DNA of 64,000 nt. Origin: Aurantiochytrium sp. KH105. Its lineage: Eukaryota > Sar > Bigyra > Thraustochytrida > Thraustochytriidae. This document shows positions 37,435 to 46,273 of the stretch, piece after piece. The notes beneath the pieces are model-generated. The model was not told where the DNA came from, made no database searches, and saw nothing but the letters and a program-made list of their open reading frames with translations. A program made the translations under genes and the position numbers. The stretch lies in contig BGKB01000001.1 in assembly GCA_003116975.1 (NCBI GenBank), forward strand, positions 608,212-672,211, read 5' to 3'. How positions within the stretch are numbered: position 1 is the stretch's first letter; every line of letters begins with the position of its first letter.

Positions 37435-38202
37435 TTAGCAGTACTTCATGTAGCACTTCGCCTTGGAAGACGGCTTGTACGCGCCAATGTATCCGCGGTA
37501 CAGCTCGCAGCGACCCGCACCCTCCTCAAGATAGGTGTCCCACGGAAGGTTGTCAGGGTTGACGGGCTTGAACTCGTAGTACTTGCACCACTCGTAGCCC
37601 GTGCAGGCTTCGCGGCACTTGTCCTCCACGCACGGCTTGTTCTTGTTGCAGTACGTCTTGTAGTCTCCCAGACCGTACGGGTTGCCGTGGTAATCGTAGG
37701 CCTCACGGCAGTAGCCATTGCCCAGGAGTTTGTACTCGCACGTCGGTTCAGGCTCCGGTTTGGGGGGCGTAAAGCACTCGCTCTCGTCTGCAGTCTTGTA
37801 TGCTTCGTAGCACTCAACACCATGCTTGGCCTTGTAGGCGCCTACTTCGCCGCGATGCACCTCGCACGTCTTGCGATGGCTGCGGCTGTCGTACTCCCAG
37901 CCGGTGCAGTCTTCATATTCGTAGCAGAGCATGGCGCACTCGCTCTTCGACTCAATGTGCTTGTAGAGGTTGAAGGTTCCGGTTCCGACGGGCTCGCCGT
38001 AGTGGTCGACCTTTTCACGGCAAAAGCCGTCGCCGAGCTTCTTGAAGGCCAAGCAGATGGGCTTGTGCGGGTGCGAGGTGAGCCCGCGAGATTCTTGCAG
38101 AGTGGCCTGGGCCTTGGAGCGCAGACTGGTTGCCTCGCTCATGGTGGCGAGAACGGCCATGACGAGGACGAGAAGAATGCTGGCTCGCATGTTCATCTCC
38201 AT
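37435..38202 (-). CDS. Secreted cysteine-rich PAN-like protein, type A copy 1
   Basis: A 255-residue protein. MEMNMRASILLVLVMAVLAT is a clear signal peptide, likely cleaved near residue 25. The mature part has two related Cys-rich modules. Module 1 runs from CLAFKKLGDGFCREKVDHYG through CAMLCYEYEDCTGWEYD to CEVHRG. Module 2 runs from CEYKLLGNGYCREAYDYHG through CVEDKCREACTGYEWCKYY to CELYRG. The C..C....C.gy.y....C.lh layout resembles PAN/Apple domains, which bind carbohydrate or protein outside the cell. A Pro/Glu linker (PPKPEPEP) separates them. The frame extends upstream without ATG; 38202 matches the start of copy 2. Possibly a wall, glycan or adhesion protein. Confidence 0.85.
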   Translation of the reverse strand: MEMNMRASILLVLVMAVLATMSEATSLRSKAQATLQESRGLTSHPHKPICLAFKKLGDGFCREKVDHYGEPVGTGTFNLYKHIESKSECAMLCYEYEDCTGWEYDSRSHRKTCEVHRGEVGAYKAKHGVECYEAYKTADESECFTPPKPEPEPTCEYKLLGNGYCREAYDYHGNPYGLGDYKTYCNKNKPCVEDKCREACTGYEWCKYYEFKPVNPDNLPWDTYLEEGAGRCELYRGYIGAYKPSSKAKCYMKYC

Positions 38203-38915
38203 CGTTCTTTTGCTTGGGCTCTTTTCCTTTCCTTTGCTTTGCTTTGAGGTTCTGGTTCTGGTTCTGGTTGCTGGACGCGCCCCGCCCCCCTTGCGCACGA
38301 TGCCTCAAGTGTTACTTCACGACACTGGTGGCCAATCTTCGCTGACTGGCATAGTGGCTGGTTCGTCTGCTTTGCGAGTAGCAGTAGCTGGTGACCAACG
38401 CATGCCTTCGTTGGCCGATGTGATGAGATCTATACTGGCTTGACGTGCGCGTACGTGAAGTTACAGCCCGTGCATGCATGGTGGAGCCGAGCTGCACGAT
38501 GCACGCGAAGCCAACGCCCTGTGCATGCACGGCGGAGCCAAGTTTATACGATGCACACGGGGTCAACGCACGTGCCCTCGCGAACATGAGCTCGAAGGAG
38601 CGTCCGATGCGAAAAAGGGGGAAAGACAAAACTGTCTGGCTATCGCCTCCTAACAACCCAGTAGGAGGGTGCTAGTGTGTGAGCTGGCCGGTGTGTGCTG
38701 GGGTCCGGCTCTGCGATTTGGAACATGGTCGAGATAGAAAGGGAACGTAGCAAGCGGACGATGGTGCTCATCGGCCTCGAAAATCGCAAGATGCCAAGCA
38801 TCAGCAGAACGTAAACCACAAGCCTCAACAACAACCACAAGCCTCCACAAAGCCTTTAAAGCAAATCTCAACAATAGCAAGCTCATTCTTGGAAAGGAAA
38901 CTCAAAACAGTTAGA
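38203..38915. promoter_or_regulatory. Divergent promoter of PAN-like pair 1
   Basis: 713 bp, homologous to the promoter at 41108-41775 over its right-hand two thirds. Carries an additional 51-bp tandem duplication (38470-38571). The last 100 bases before the type B start are A/C-rich, with ACAACCACAAGCCTC units. Confidence 0.6.
38470..38571 (+). repeat. 51-bp tandem duplication in PAN pair promoter
   Basis: Two diverged copies begin GTGCATGCATGG (38470) and GTGCATGCACGG (38521). The corresponding promoter of pair 2 has a single copy near 41400-41450. Confidence 0.75.
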
Positions 38916-39647
38916 ATGCGCGCAAGTGCCCTCTTCGTTCTCGTCTTGGCCGTCCTCGGCGCCTCGGCCCAGGCTTCCAATGCCACAGAAGCCAAGACCA
39001 AGACCATCAAGCACGCACAGCCGACATGTCTCGCCTTTCGCAAACTCGGCAATGGCTTTTGCCGCGAGAGGTACGACGCGCACGGCAAGCCCGTCGGCAA
39101 GGGCGACTTTGAGCTCTACGAGCACGTTGCCACCAAGTCGGACTGCGCCGATCTCTGCTACGAGCAAGGCACTGCATGCACCGGCTACGAGTACAACGCA
39201 CACAAGGAGAAGTGCGAGATCCACCACGACTACGTCGGCGCCTACAAGAAGGCAGACGGCAACGAGTGCGTCCAGGCGTACATGACGTCCAACTGGAAAA
39301 AGTGCCACGTCAAGCCTCCTGTGGACCCTGCGCCCGAAGACGAATACGAGCTCGTCGGTCATGGCTTTTGCCGCGAAGAGTACGATCACTGGGGCTACCC
39401 GTACGGCAGCGGCGAGTACAAAACGGAGTGCAACGCCAAGAAGCCGTGCACCGAGTACGAGTGCCGCGAGGCGTGCTCGGACTATGACTGGTGCAAGTAC
39501 TACGAGTTTCAGGACATTGACCCAATGTACGTGCCGGAGGGCTCTTACATTGAGGACGGTCATGGGCGTTGCGAGCTGCACAAGGAGGACATGGACGCGT
39601 ACCAGGCGTCGTCGAAAGCCGTGTGCTACAGGAAGCGACAAGCTTAG
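38916..39647 (+). CDS. Secreted cysteine-rich PAN-like protein, type B copy 1
   Basis: A 243-residue protein. Signal peptide MRASALFVLVLAVLGASAQA, then NATEAKTKTIKHAQ and two Cys-rich modules. Module 1 has CLAFRKLGNGFCRERYDAHG, CADLCYEQGTACTGYEYN and CEIHHDYVGAYKKADGNEC. Module 2 has YELVGHGFCREEYDHWGYPY, CTEYECREACSDYDWCKYY and CELHKEDMDAY. The architecture is the same as type A, but the proteins are clearly different paralogues. The start is the ATG at 38916; the frame is open a short way upstream with no ATG. It ends in KRQA with no anchor, so the protein is probably released. Likely co-regulated with the adjacent type A gene through the shared promoter. Confidence 0.85.
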   Translation: MRASALFVLVLAVLGASAQASNATEAKTKTIKHAQPTCLAFRKLGNGFCRERYDAHGKPVGKGDFELYEHVATKSDCADLCYEQGTACTGYEYNAHKEKCEIHHDYVGAYKKADGNECVQAYMTSNWKKCHVKPPVDPAPEDEYELVGHGFCREEYDHWGYPYGSGEYKTECNAKKPCTEYECREACSDYDWCKYYEFQDIDPMYVPEGSYIEDGHGRCELHKEDMDAYQASSKAVCYRKRQA

Positions 39648-40339
39648 AGACTTGGGCTCTCACGAGGCATCAATGTAACTTTCAGGATAAGAACCAAACA
39701 ATGTACATACACTTCTTCTTTTGTTTTCCATTTTTCTTCGGGCGCTGATCGCGAAGACAACACACGGACGCCCGCGCGACATGGCTTGCAATCGAGAGCG
39801 TAGCATTTGAGATAGAGACATCCGCTCTTGCATGGCCACTGAATGCAGTAATGTTCGATCATGGGTCCGTGCTGGGCTGTTCGTCGTACGCGATCAGTTC
39901 GTTCTTGGCAAGAAAGAGATTTGTTCATGTGCAACATTTGTCATTCAAAGATACTTGTCTGCTGTGTAAGTCGCAACTCATGTCGCCACTTATGGACGAT
40001 TCAACAGGTGTAGATGACATCTGCATCCATGAGCGTTTGTCACGTGTAAGGCTATCATTCGCTCGCAGATATCTTGTTGGGCTTTCGCTTTGATCTGACT
40101 CGTCGCTCACAAACTTCTTCGCATGCTTGAAAAGCCTCTTTAGGTTTCCGATCTCCATGCATCAAGCCGCTGTGGATCTGAGTGAGGCGCCCCGTAATCT
40201 TGCGTTTATCGTACAGTCATCGACGATGGCCACAAGACCTCCTCTTCGAGGTCCCTTTACCCATGGTGATGTTCACCAATGTAGAAGTATGAAACGTATT
40301 TCGACTTTCTTTATGTACAATTCGTGTGTTAGGAAGACT
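39648..40339. other. Convergent intergenic region between PAN-like units
   Basis: 692 bp, AT-richer than the genes. No repeat units, RNA gene or plausible ORF recognised. It is the junction between the two duplicated units. Confidence 0.5.
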
Positions 40340-41107
40340 CTAGCAGTTCTTTGCGTAGCACTTTGCCTTGGAGGACGGCTTGTACGCGCCAATGTATCCG
40401 CGGTACAGCTCGCAGCGACCTGCACCCTCCTCAATGTGAGTACCCCACGGAAGGTTGTCAGGGTTGATCGGCTTGAACTCGTAGTACTTGCACCACTCGT
40501 AGCCCGTGCAGACTTCGCGGCACTTGTCCTCCACACACGGCTTGTCCTTGTTGCAGTACGTCTTGTAGTCTCCCAGGCCGTACGGGGTGCCGTCGTGATC
40601 ATAGGCCTCACGGCAGTAGCCGTGGCCAACAAGCTTGTACTCACAGGTCGGCTCGGGCTCCGGCCGGGGAGGCGTAAAGCACTCGCTCTTGTCTGCCGTC
40701 TTGTACGCTTCGTAACACTCGACGCCGTGCTTGGCCTTGGAGGCGCCCACTTCGCCGCGATGCACCTCGCACGTCTTGCGATGGCTACGGCTGTCGTATT
40801 CCCAGCCGGTGCAGTCTTCGTCTTCGTAGCAGAGCATGGCGCACTCGCTTTTGGACTCGATGTGCTTGTAGAGGTTGAAGGTTCCGGTTCCGACGGGGTT
40901 GCCGTAGTGATCGACCTTCTCACGGCAAAAGCCGTCGCCGAGCTTCTTGAAGGCCAAACAGATGGGCTTGTGTGGGTGCGAGGTGAGCTTGCGGGAGTCT
41001 TGCAAGGTGGTCTGGGCCTTGGAGCGCAGGCTGGCTGCTTCGCTCATGGTGGCGAGAACGGCCATGACGAGGACGAGAAGAATGCTGGCTCGCATGTTCA
41101 TCTCCAT
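40340..41107 (-). CDS. Secreted cysteine-rich PAN-like protein, type A copy 2
   Basis: A 255-residue protein of the same length as copy 1, starting MEMNMRASILLVLVMAVLAT. By manual alignment it differs at about 22 positions (roughly 91% identity). Changes include DHYGEPVG to DHYGNPVG, YEYEDC to YEDEDC and a more diverged C-terminus ending CYAKNC instead of CYMKYC. All cysteines are conserved. The first Met is fixed by an upstream stop-containing region, which supports the same start in copy 1. Role as for copy 1. Confidence 0.87.
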   Translation of the reverse strand: MEMNMRASILLVLVMAVLATMSEAASLRSKAQTTLQDSRKLTSHPHKPICLAFKKLGDGFCREKVDHYGNPVGTGTFNLYKHIESKSECAMLCYEDEDCTGWEYDSRSHRKTCEVHRGEVGASKAKHGVECYEAYKTADKSECFTPPRPEPEPTCEYKLVGHGYCREAYDHDGTPYGLGDYKTYCNKDKPCVEDKCREVCTGYEWCKYYEFKPINPDNLPWGTHIEEGAGRCELYRGYIGAYKPSSKAKCYAKNC

Positions 41108-41775
41108 CTTTCTGTTCCTTTTCCCTTTTGCTTTGCGGTGGTTTTGCTTTGTGTTTTTTGGCTTGAGGTTTGCTTTGAGGTTTGCTTTGAGGTTCTAGTT
41201 CTGGTTGTCGTCTGTCTCGCGATGGGCCTTCCAGCCCTCGCGCACGATGCCAGAGGTGTCACTTCACTTCACAGCACCGTCGACTGGCTCGTCGGCCTCT
41301 TCCTTTATTGGGAGCGAGTCGAGTAAGTGGTCACCAACGCATGACTTCGCTGGCCGATGTGATGAGACCAAACTTGCTGGCTGGCTGGAAGCCAGAGCCT
41401 GCGCATGGATGGCGGAGCCGAGCTCTTCGATGCACGCGAGGTCAACGCCCTGGCCCTTGCGTACATGAACTCGAAGGAGCGCCCGATGCGAAAAAGGGGG
41501 AAGGAAGACAGAGCTGTCTGGCTATCGCTACCTAGTAGCCCAGTAGGAGGGTGCTAGTGAGAGCTGGCCGGTGTGTGCCGGGGTCCGGCTCTGCAACTTG
41601 GAACATGGTCGAGAAAGAAAGGGAACGTAGCAAGCGGACGATGGGCTCATCAGTCTCAATAATTGCAAGCTGCCAAGCATCAGCAAAACGCAAACCACAA
41701 GCCTCAACAAAGCATTTAAAGCAAAGCCTCAGCAACAGCAAGTAGTTTCAAGAAAGAAACCGCAAAACAGAAAGA
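41108..41775. promoter_or_regulatory. Divergent promoter of PAN-like pair 2
   Basis: 668 bp. Near the type A start it has GTTTGCTTTGAG units; the right-hand part is closely similar to the pair 1 promoter, including GTGATGAGA, AAAAAGGGGGAA and GTAGGAGGGTGCTAGTG. Confidence 0.6.
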
Positions 41776-42507
41776 ATGCGCGCAAGTGCCCTCTTCGTCC
41801 TCGTCTTGGCCGTCCTCGGCGCCTCAGCCCAGGCCTCCAACGCCACAGAAGCCAAGACCAAGACCATCAAGCACGCACAACCAACATGCCTCGCCTTTCG
41901 CAAACTCGGCAATGGCTTTTGCCGCGAGAGGTACGACGCGCACGGCAAACCCGTCGGCAAGGGCGACTTTGAGCTCTACGAGCACGTTGCCACCAAGTCG
42001 GACTGCGCCGATCTCTGCTACGAGCAAGGCACTGCATGCACCGGCTACGAGTACAACGCACACAAGGAGAAGTGCGAGATCCACCACGACTACGTCGGCG
42101 CCTACAAGAAGGCAGACGGCAACGAGTGCGTCCAGGCGTACATGACGTCAGATTGGGAAAAGTGCCATGTCAAGCCTCCCGTCGACCCCGCGCCCGAAGA
42201 CGAATACGAGCTCGTCGGTCATGGCTTTTGCCGCGAAGAGTACGACCACTGGGGCTACCCGTACGGCAGCGGCGAGTACAAAACGGAGTGCAACGCCAAG
42301 AAGCCGTGCACCGAGTACGAGTGCCGCCAGGCGTGCTCGGACTATGACTGGTGCAAGTACTACGAGTTCCAGGACATTGACCCGATGTACGTGCCAGAGG
42401 GCTCTTACGTTGAGGACGGTCACGGGCGCTGCGAGCTGCACAAGGAGTATATTGGCGCGTACCAGGCGTCGTCGAAGGCTGTGTGCTACAGGAAGCGACA
42501 GGTTTAA
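41776..42507 (+). CDS. Secreted cysteine-rich PAN-like protein, type B copy 2
   Basis: A 243-residue protein. By manual alignment only about 8 residues differ from copy 1 (about 97% identity): SNWKKC becomes SDWEKC, CREAC becomes CRQAC, KEDMDAY becomes KEYIGAY and the last residue is V. The signal peptide is identical. KEYIGAY fits the homologous module-1 and type A pattern (YVGAY, YIGAY), so copy 2 probably keeps the ancestral state and copy 1 has drifted there. Convergent with the SET-domain gene, 166 bp downstream. Confidence 0.87.
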   Translation: MRASALFVLVLAVLGASAQASNATEAKTKTIKHAQPTCLAFRKLGNGFCRERYDAHGKPVGKGDFELYEHVATKSDCADLCYEQGTACTGYEYNAHKEKCEIHHDYVGAYKKADGNECVQAYMTSDWEKCHVKPPVDPAPEDEYELVGHGFCREEYDHWGYPYGSGEYKTECNAKKPCTEYECRQACSDYDWCKYYEFQDIDPMYVPEGSYVEDGHGRCELHKEYIGAYQASSKAVCYRKRQV

Positions 42508-42673
42508 TATCTGAGGCTCAAGTTGAGATAACCAAGCAATGTACATATCGTTTTTAAAATAACAAAGACCGAGCACAAGTAAGATGGCTTATGTACGTGT
42601 TTCATTTGCCAGTGAGCAGAGTTCTGATCTCTTCTCGTACCAGGCATTAAATTGGTGCGACTTTTGGGGCATA

Positions 42674-43300
42674 TCAGTCCTCAGCCGAAGGTTTGGGGAA
42701 ATCGTCGGGTTCGAGACTTGGAGCAGGGAGCACATAATCGACTTGCTCTTCGCCAAGACATTGAGAGTCCTGACCAGAGTCATTTACATTGTCTTGTCCG
42801 GCGTTCTCGAACCAAAGGTTCGCACCGTAGTATATGCACAGCTCCTCACCGGCCTCAATGTCTCTCGCGGCAAAGTACCTAATTTCATTTTCGTTCTCTT
42901 TGAGACGAAAGTCCACATTGGGTTGCTCCGAGTGATTGAAAAGACAGCCAATTCCGAGCGGAAGGTATTGCGCGCCGCTGCGCCCTGCGTAAAAGTAAGA
43001 GTCGAAGATGGTGAAGCGGCCATATTTTTCATATTCGTGCATAGGGCACAGGATGCAAGGACTTCGCTCGATTTCTTCGCCACGAGAGATTCGCCTCGCC
43101 GCCTCGACGCCACGCCCCTTGCCGCAAATCTCTTTGACGTGAAAGGCGTCCGAGCGCTGGAGCACATATTCGCGCTGTCCGTTTGTCATGTCGTCGCGCA
43201 TGTTTGCCTTGGCCTCATGGTGGCGCTGCAGCTGGTTGTCCTGTTCGTGCGAGACTACTTCGGGTCCGCACCCAGGGCCGCCGCTCGCGCGGCCCTTCAT
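42674..43300 (-). CDS. SET-domain protein, probable protein lysine methyltransferase
   Basis: A 208-residue protein. The SET landmarks are in order: GKGRGVEAARRISRGEEIER (SAM-binding GxG and first strand), GIGCLFNHSEQPNVDF (the FNHS pseudoknot motif) and RDIEAGEELCIYYG (catalytic Tyr region). No pre-SET, post-SET zinc or MYND cluster is seen, so it is of the short stand-alone class. The substrate may be histone or non-histone. The last ~45 residues are acidic and unstructured. The start ATG 43300 gives a Gly/Pro-rich N-terminus; Met35 (43198) is an alternative, and an upstream exon cannot be ruled out. Confidence 0.8.
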   Translation of the reverse strand: MKGRASGGPGCGPEVVSHEQDNQLQRHHEAKANMRDDMTNGQREYVLQRSDAFHVKEICGKGRGVEAARRISRGEEIERSPCILCPMHEYEKYGRFTIFDSYFYAGRSGAQYLPLGIGCLFNHSEQPNVDFRLKENENEIRYFAARDIEAGEELCIYYGANLWFENAGQDNVNDSGQDSQCLGEEQVDYVLPAPSLEPDDFPKPSAED

Positions 43301-43949
43301 CTATCCCTCTCGCGCGCGGACTCCTTTGCGCCAGCCGATTCCTCGCCGGGTGAATTGGGCTCCTGGTCTGCTGGTCCTGGTGAAACCAGGCTGCCGCAGG
43401 ACAAGGAGAGAGAGAGAAAGAGGGGCCGAGAGACTCACACCGCGGCGCCACCGAGTCGAGAGGAACAAAGGAAATGGCCCCCATCCATCCGTGCTAGGCG
43501 ATGTTTGCATGCACACGCACGCGCACGCAGTGCGTCATAGACGGGAGGGCCGAGGGCCGAGGGCCACGGCGCAGAGGACGGCGTTCTGTTGTGCCTGCGC
43601 GTCATTGATGTCGCCACGATGAGCAAGCAATGCGACCTGGACGCAAGGGGGGCATAATCGATGGAGCAGAAGTTACTGGGCGTTGTATAGATAGACAGAC
43701 GAAAGATTGATATATTTATGAGTGCCATGGCCCACGTGCGGCGCCGCGAAGGGAAAAAGCACGGTCGCGTATTCATTCACGCAAGTGGTGTCGCGGGCAG
43801 CAGCAGCAGCAAGAGCAGCAGTAGCAGCAAGGGCAGAAGGGAGAGAAGGCATCATTGCTGCAAATGCTTGAAGGGCAGCGAGCGGCTGGTGGTGGGTATC
43901 GTGTGAGGTGGCTCTGGTGTGTCGGCAGCGGAAGGCAGGAGCAGTCTCT
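43301..43949. other. Intergenic region, SET gene to peroxidase
   Basis: 649 bp holding the SET promoter (purine stretch GAGAGAGAGAAAGAGG near 43410, repeated GGGCCGA near 43548) and CAG/AGC-type units (about 43798-43835) in the 3' flank of the peroxidase gene. Confidence 0.45.
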
Positions 43950-45317
43950 TTACTCGCGAGGGCCAAAGAGGATGTAGCGGCGCCAGCCGTGGAACTTGCG
44001 GACGCCGTTCTCCTGGAGCTTGATCCAGGCCTTGGCAAAGTCCTTGGAAAAGGCTTCCTCATCGGCGGCGTACTTTTCGACGTACTTTTTGAACTTAGGA
44101 TCCTGCACAAGCGCAAGGTCCGTGGGCAGCATCATGAGCTCGGTGCTGGGATCCTCGTACTGCTCAGGGCCATTCCATGCGGCGCCCTTGTGCGTGGTCT
44201 TCTTGCTCCAGCGCTCCTCAAGCAAGAGGCGGAAGAACTCGTTGGAAAAGGTGGTCGGCGCGCGCGTCCAGGGACCCTCGTAGCCGCTTGCACCGGTGTG
44301 GCAGCGGCCGAGAGCGTGGGCGCCCGCGAGCGCGACAATCTCCTGATCGTTGAATCCCATGCGGTAAAAGATATCGCGAAGGTGCTCGGCAGGTGCGTCC
44401 TTGTGGTCGCGGCCGTCAGCGTCCGGGAGAAGGCCGTCGGGCTGAACGTCGTGGCCCTCGTCGTAGTCCTTGCGTCCGGGGCGCCAGTTGGGGAACTCGG
44501 GGCCGCCCATCTCCTCGATGGCGACGGTGCCGGCAAGGGACCAGAGATCACTGTAGGTGATGCCAGGGAACTGGGCCTTGACGGCCTCGAGGCGGGCGCG
44601 GCCCTTGTCGAGGCCGGCGTTGGCGCCCCAGCCGCCCTCTTCCTTGAAGCGCATCATGGCGCCCTCGCTGCCGCCCTTGCCGGTGTTCTTGTCGTAGGTG
44701 CCAGCGTTGTGCCAGGCGAGACGCACAAAGACGGGGCCGTAGCTTCCGTCATCGTGCTTTTCGTCGTCGAGCACCTCGCGAATGGCCTCCTTGACACGCT
44801 CGTAGTCGACGGGTTCCTTGGCGGCGGGCGTGGACTGAGCGTTGGGGACGCCAGCGGCCTCGGCCACGCGGCGCGCGGTCTCGGTCTGGGTCTGGGCCTC
44901 CTGCTCGGCGGCCTTGGTCTCGGCAGCGACCTCCTTCTCGAGGCGCTTGCCGAGGGACTCGACCTCGCTCTTGAGCTCGGAAACCTTGAGTTCGGCACCC
45001 TCGGCGGCGCCGCTGCCGGGGACGGTGGCGCCCTTGTCCATGCCGGTGGCCTTCATGATGTCGTCGCGGAAGTAGTACCCGGCGCCGGCGAGCACGGCCA
45101 CGAGGAGGAGGCCGCCACCGCCGCCGCCGCCACCGGACGGCGCGCCCTCGGGCGGGGGCGGGGGCGGGGACGCGGGGGCCGGCTTGGCGGCCGTGGGCGC
45201 GGGTCCGCCCTGCGGCGGCGGCGTCGTGTTCAGGCCGCGCCGCGCCTTGGCTCCGGGGCCGCGCCGGGCCGCCACGGCCCGGGCGTGCATGCGCGACCTC
45301 GCGAGCGTCGCGCGCAT
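43950..45317 (-). CDS. Membrane-anchored cytochrome c peroxidase-type class I peroxidase
   Basis: A 455-residue protein. The N-terminus is a basic mitochondrial presequence ([20 protein letters not shown]), then a Pro-rich stretch, a run of nine Gly and one hydrophobic helix ([14 protein letters not shown], about 70-83), then a coiled coil (about 108-155). The peroxidase domain follows from about 168. Haem-site residues are intact: distal R199, W202 and H203 in VRLAWHNAG; proximal H334 in [11 protein letters not shown]350 in GYEGPW (the radical Trp); and D400 in LPTD. The Arg used by ascorbate peroxidases to bind ascorbate is Ala here (GASGYEGPW), which favours cytochrome c as donor. Likely in the inner membrane facing the intermembrane space, removing H2O2. 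The frame is open upstream but low-complexity; ATG 45317 starts the presequence. Confidence 0.88.
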   Translation of the reverse strand: MRATLARSRMHARAVAARRGPGAKARRGLNTTPPPQGGPAPTAAKPAPASPPPPPPEGAPSGGGGGGGGLLLVAVLAGAGYYFRDDIMKATGMDKGATVPGSGAAEGAELKVSELKSEVESLGKRLEKEVAAETKAAEQEAQTQTETARRVAEAAGVPNAQSTPAAKEPVDYERVKEAIREVLDDEKHDDGSYGPVFVRLAWHNAGTYDKNTGKGGSEGAMMRFKEEGGWGANAGLDKGRARLEAVKAQFPGITYSDLWSLAGTVAIEEMGGPEFPNWRPGRKDYDEGHDVQPDGLLPDADGRDHKDAPAEHLRDIFYRMGFNDQEIVALAGAHALGRCHTGASGYEGPWTRAPTTFSNEFFRLLLEERWSKKTTHKGAAWNGPEQYEDPSTELMMLPTDLALVQDPKFKKYVEKYAADEEAFSKDFAKAWIKLQENGVRKFHGWRRYILFGPRE

Positions 45318-46273
45318 CTTCTCTCTCCCCTTTCCTTCTCCTCCTTCTCTCTCTCTCCTTCTTCTCGCCTCGCTCGCTCGCGGTCGCCTGGTACGATCTC
45401 TCTCGCGCGCGCGTTCGCGTTGCAGGTCTGCGCCGCCTCGAGCGCAGAAAGATACTCGGAGGCCGTGCAGCAAGCAGCAGCAGCACGCACACAACGAACA
45501 GAGCAACAGCAGGGAAGAAAGATCAGGATCCGCGGCCTAGGCCCCGGCTACCGCGATCGCTAGCAGTCAAGTGTGCGCGCTGTGCTGCCTGTCCGTGTCT
45601 GCAGCTGATTTTCTGCCTTTTGTTGCTGTTGCTCGCGTTGCAGTGCGACACCGTGACCGTGACCGTGATCAGCAGCAGCAGCGCAGACAGGAGAAAGAGC
45701 CGCGGCGAAGGGAAGAACCGGGCGGGAAACAGAGTCAGGAAACAGAATCGCGGCGGCGTTGGAGGCAGCGGAACCGGCAGGCCGACAGAACTGACGATGA
45801 CAGAACGGCCGCGATCGCGCAAACGGCGGCGCAAGGCAAAGGAAGGACGCGGAGAGGGTTGGATGAAGCTCAGGTAACGAGGAGAGAGGGAGGAGGGAGG
45901 AGGGAGGAGACCGGCTGCGGTTTGCGCGCGGTTAGGAGTGACTGGAGACAGCAAAGCGTGGAAAAGGATTGGCGAGGGGCAACAACCAAGCGAGGAAAGA
46001 GGTGGATCGATGTGGTTGTTTGTCGTCATCAGCAGCTGCAGCGTGCAATTATCCAAGTTCTAGGTCATGAAAATATCAAGTCACTGACCAAGCAGGTGGC
46101 TGGCCGGCCGACTTGGACGAAGCTCTTGGCAATACGAGCCCCAGGTGACAAGTAAGGAAAATGAAATCTTGGTGTGATGTGGTGAATAAAAGAGAATGTG
46201 GTCGCAGAGAGTCACGTTCTATCAGAATATGTGATGCGTGCGCGCAAAATCAGCGCTGCCATAGTTGGAAAGC
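45318..46273. other. Intergenic region, peroxidase promoter
   Basis: 956 bp. CT-rich and CTCG units lie just upstream of the peroxidase start (about 45340-45415), CAG and GACCGT units near 45650-45690, GGAGGGA units near 45885-45905. Right end is the 3' flank of the CCCH gene. No gene seen. Confidence 0.45.

Larger units (their letters stand above)
37435..42507. repeat. Duplicated divergent gene pair (type A minus, type B plus), two units
   Basis: Unit 1 spans 37435-39647 and unit 2 spans 40340-42507, each with a minus-strand type A gene and a plus-strand type B gene around a shared promoter. The promoters are also clearly alike, for example GGTCCGGCTCTGC and GGGAACGTAGCAAGCGGACG occur in both. 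The repeat period is about 2.9 kb. Confidence 0.9.

Noticed and set aside
38883..41326. Long antisense frames opposite the PAN-like genes, some with hydrophobic N-termini
   Set aside because: They are full shadows caused by codon bias of the sense genes, which have signal peptides, conserved cysteines and four paralogous copies.
42584..43540. 318-codon plus-strand frame opposite the SET gene
   Set aside because: No domain in this frame, while the minus strand carries the ordered SET motifs.
43908..45563. 551-codon plus-strand frame opposite the peroxidase
   Set aside because: Leu/Gly/Ala-rich shadow of a GC-rich gene; the minus strand has all catalytic residues of a peroxidase.
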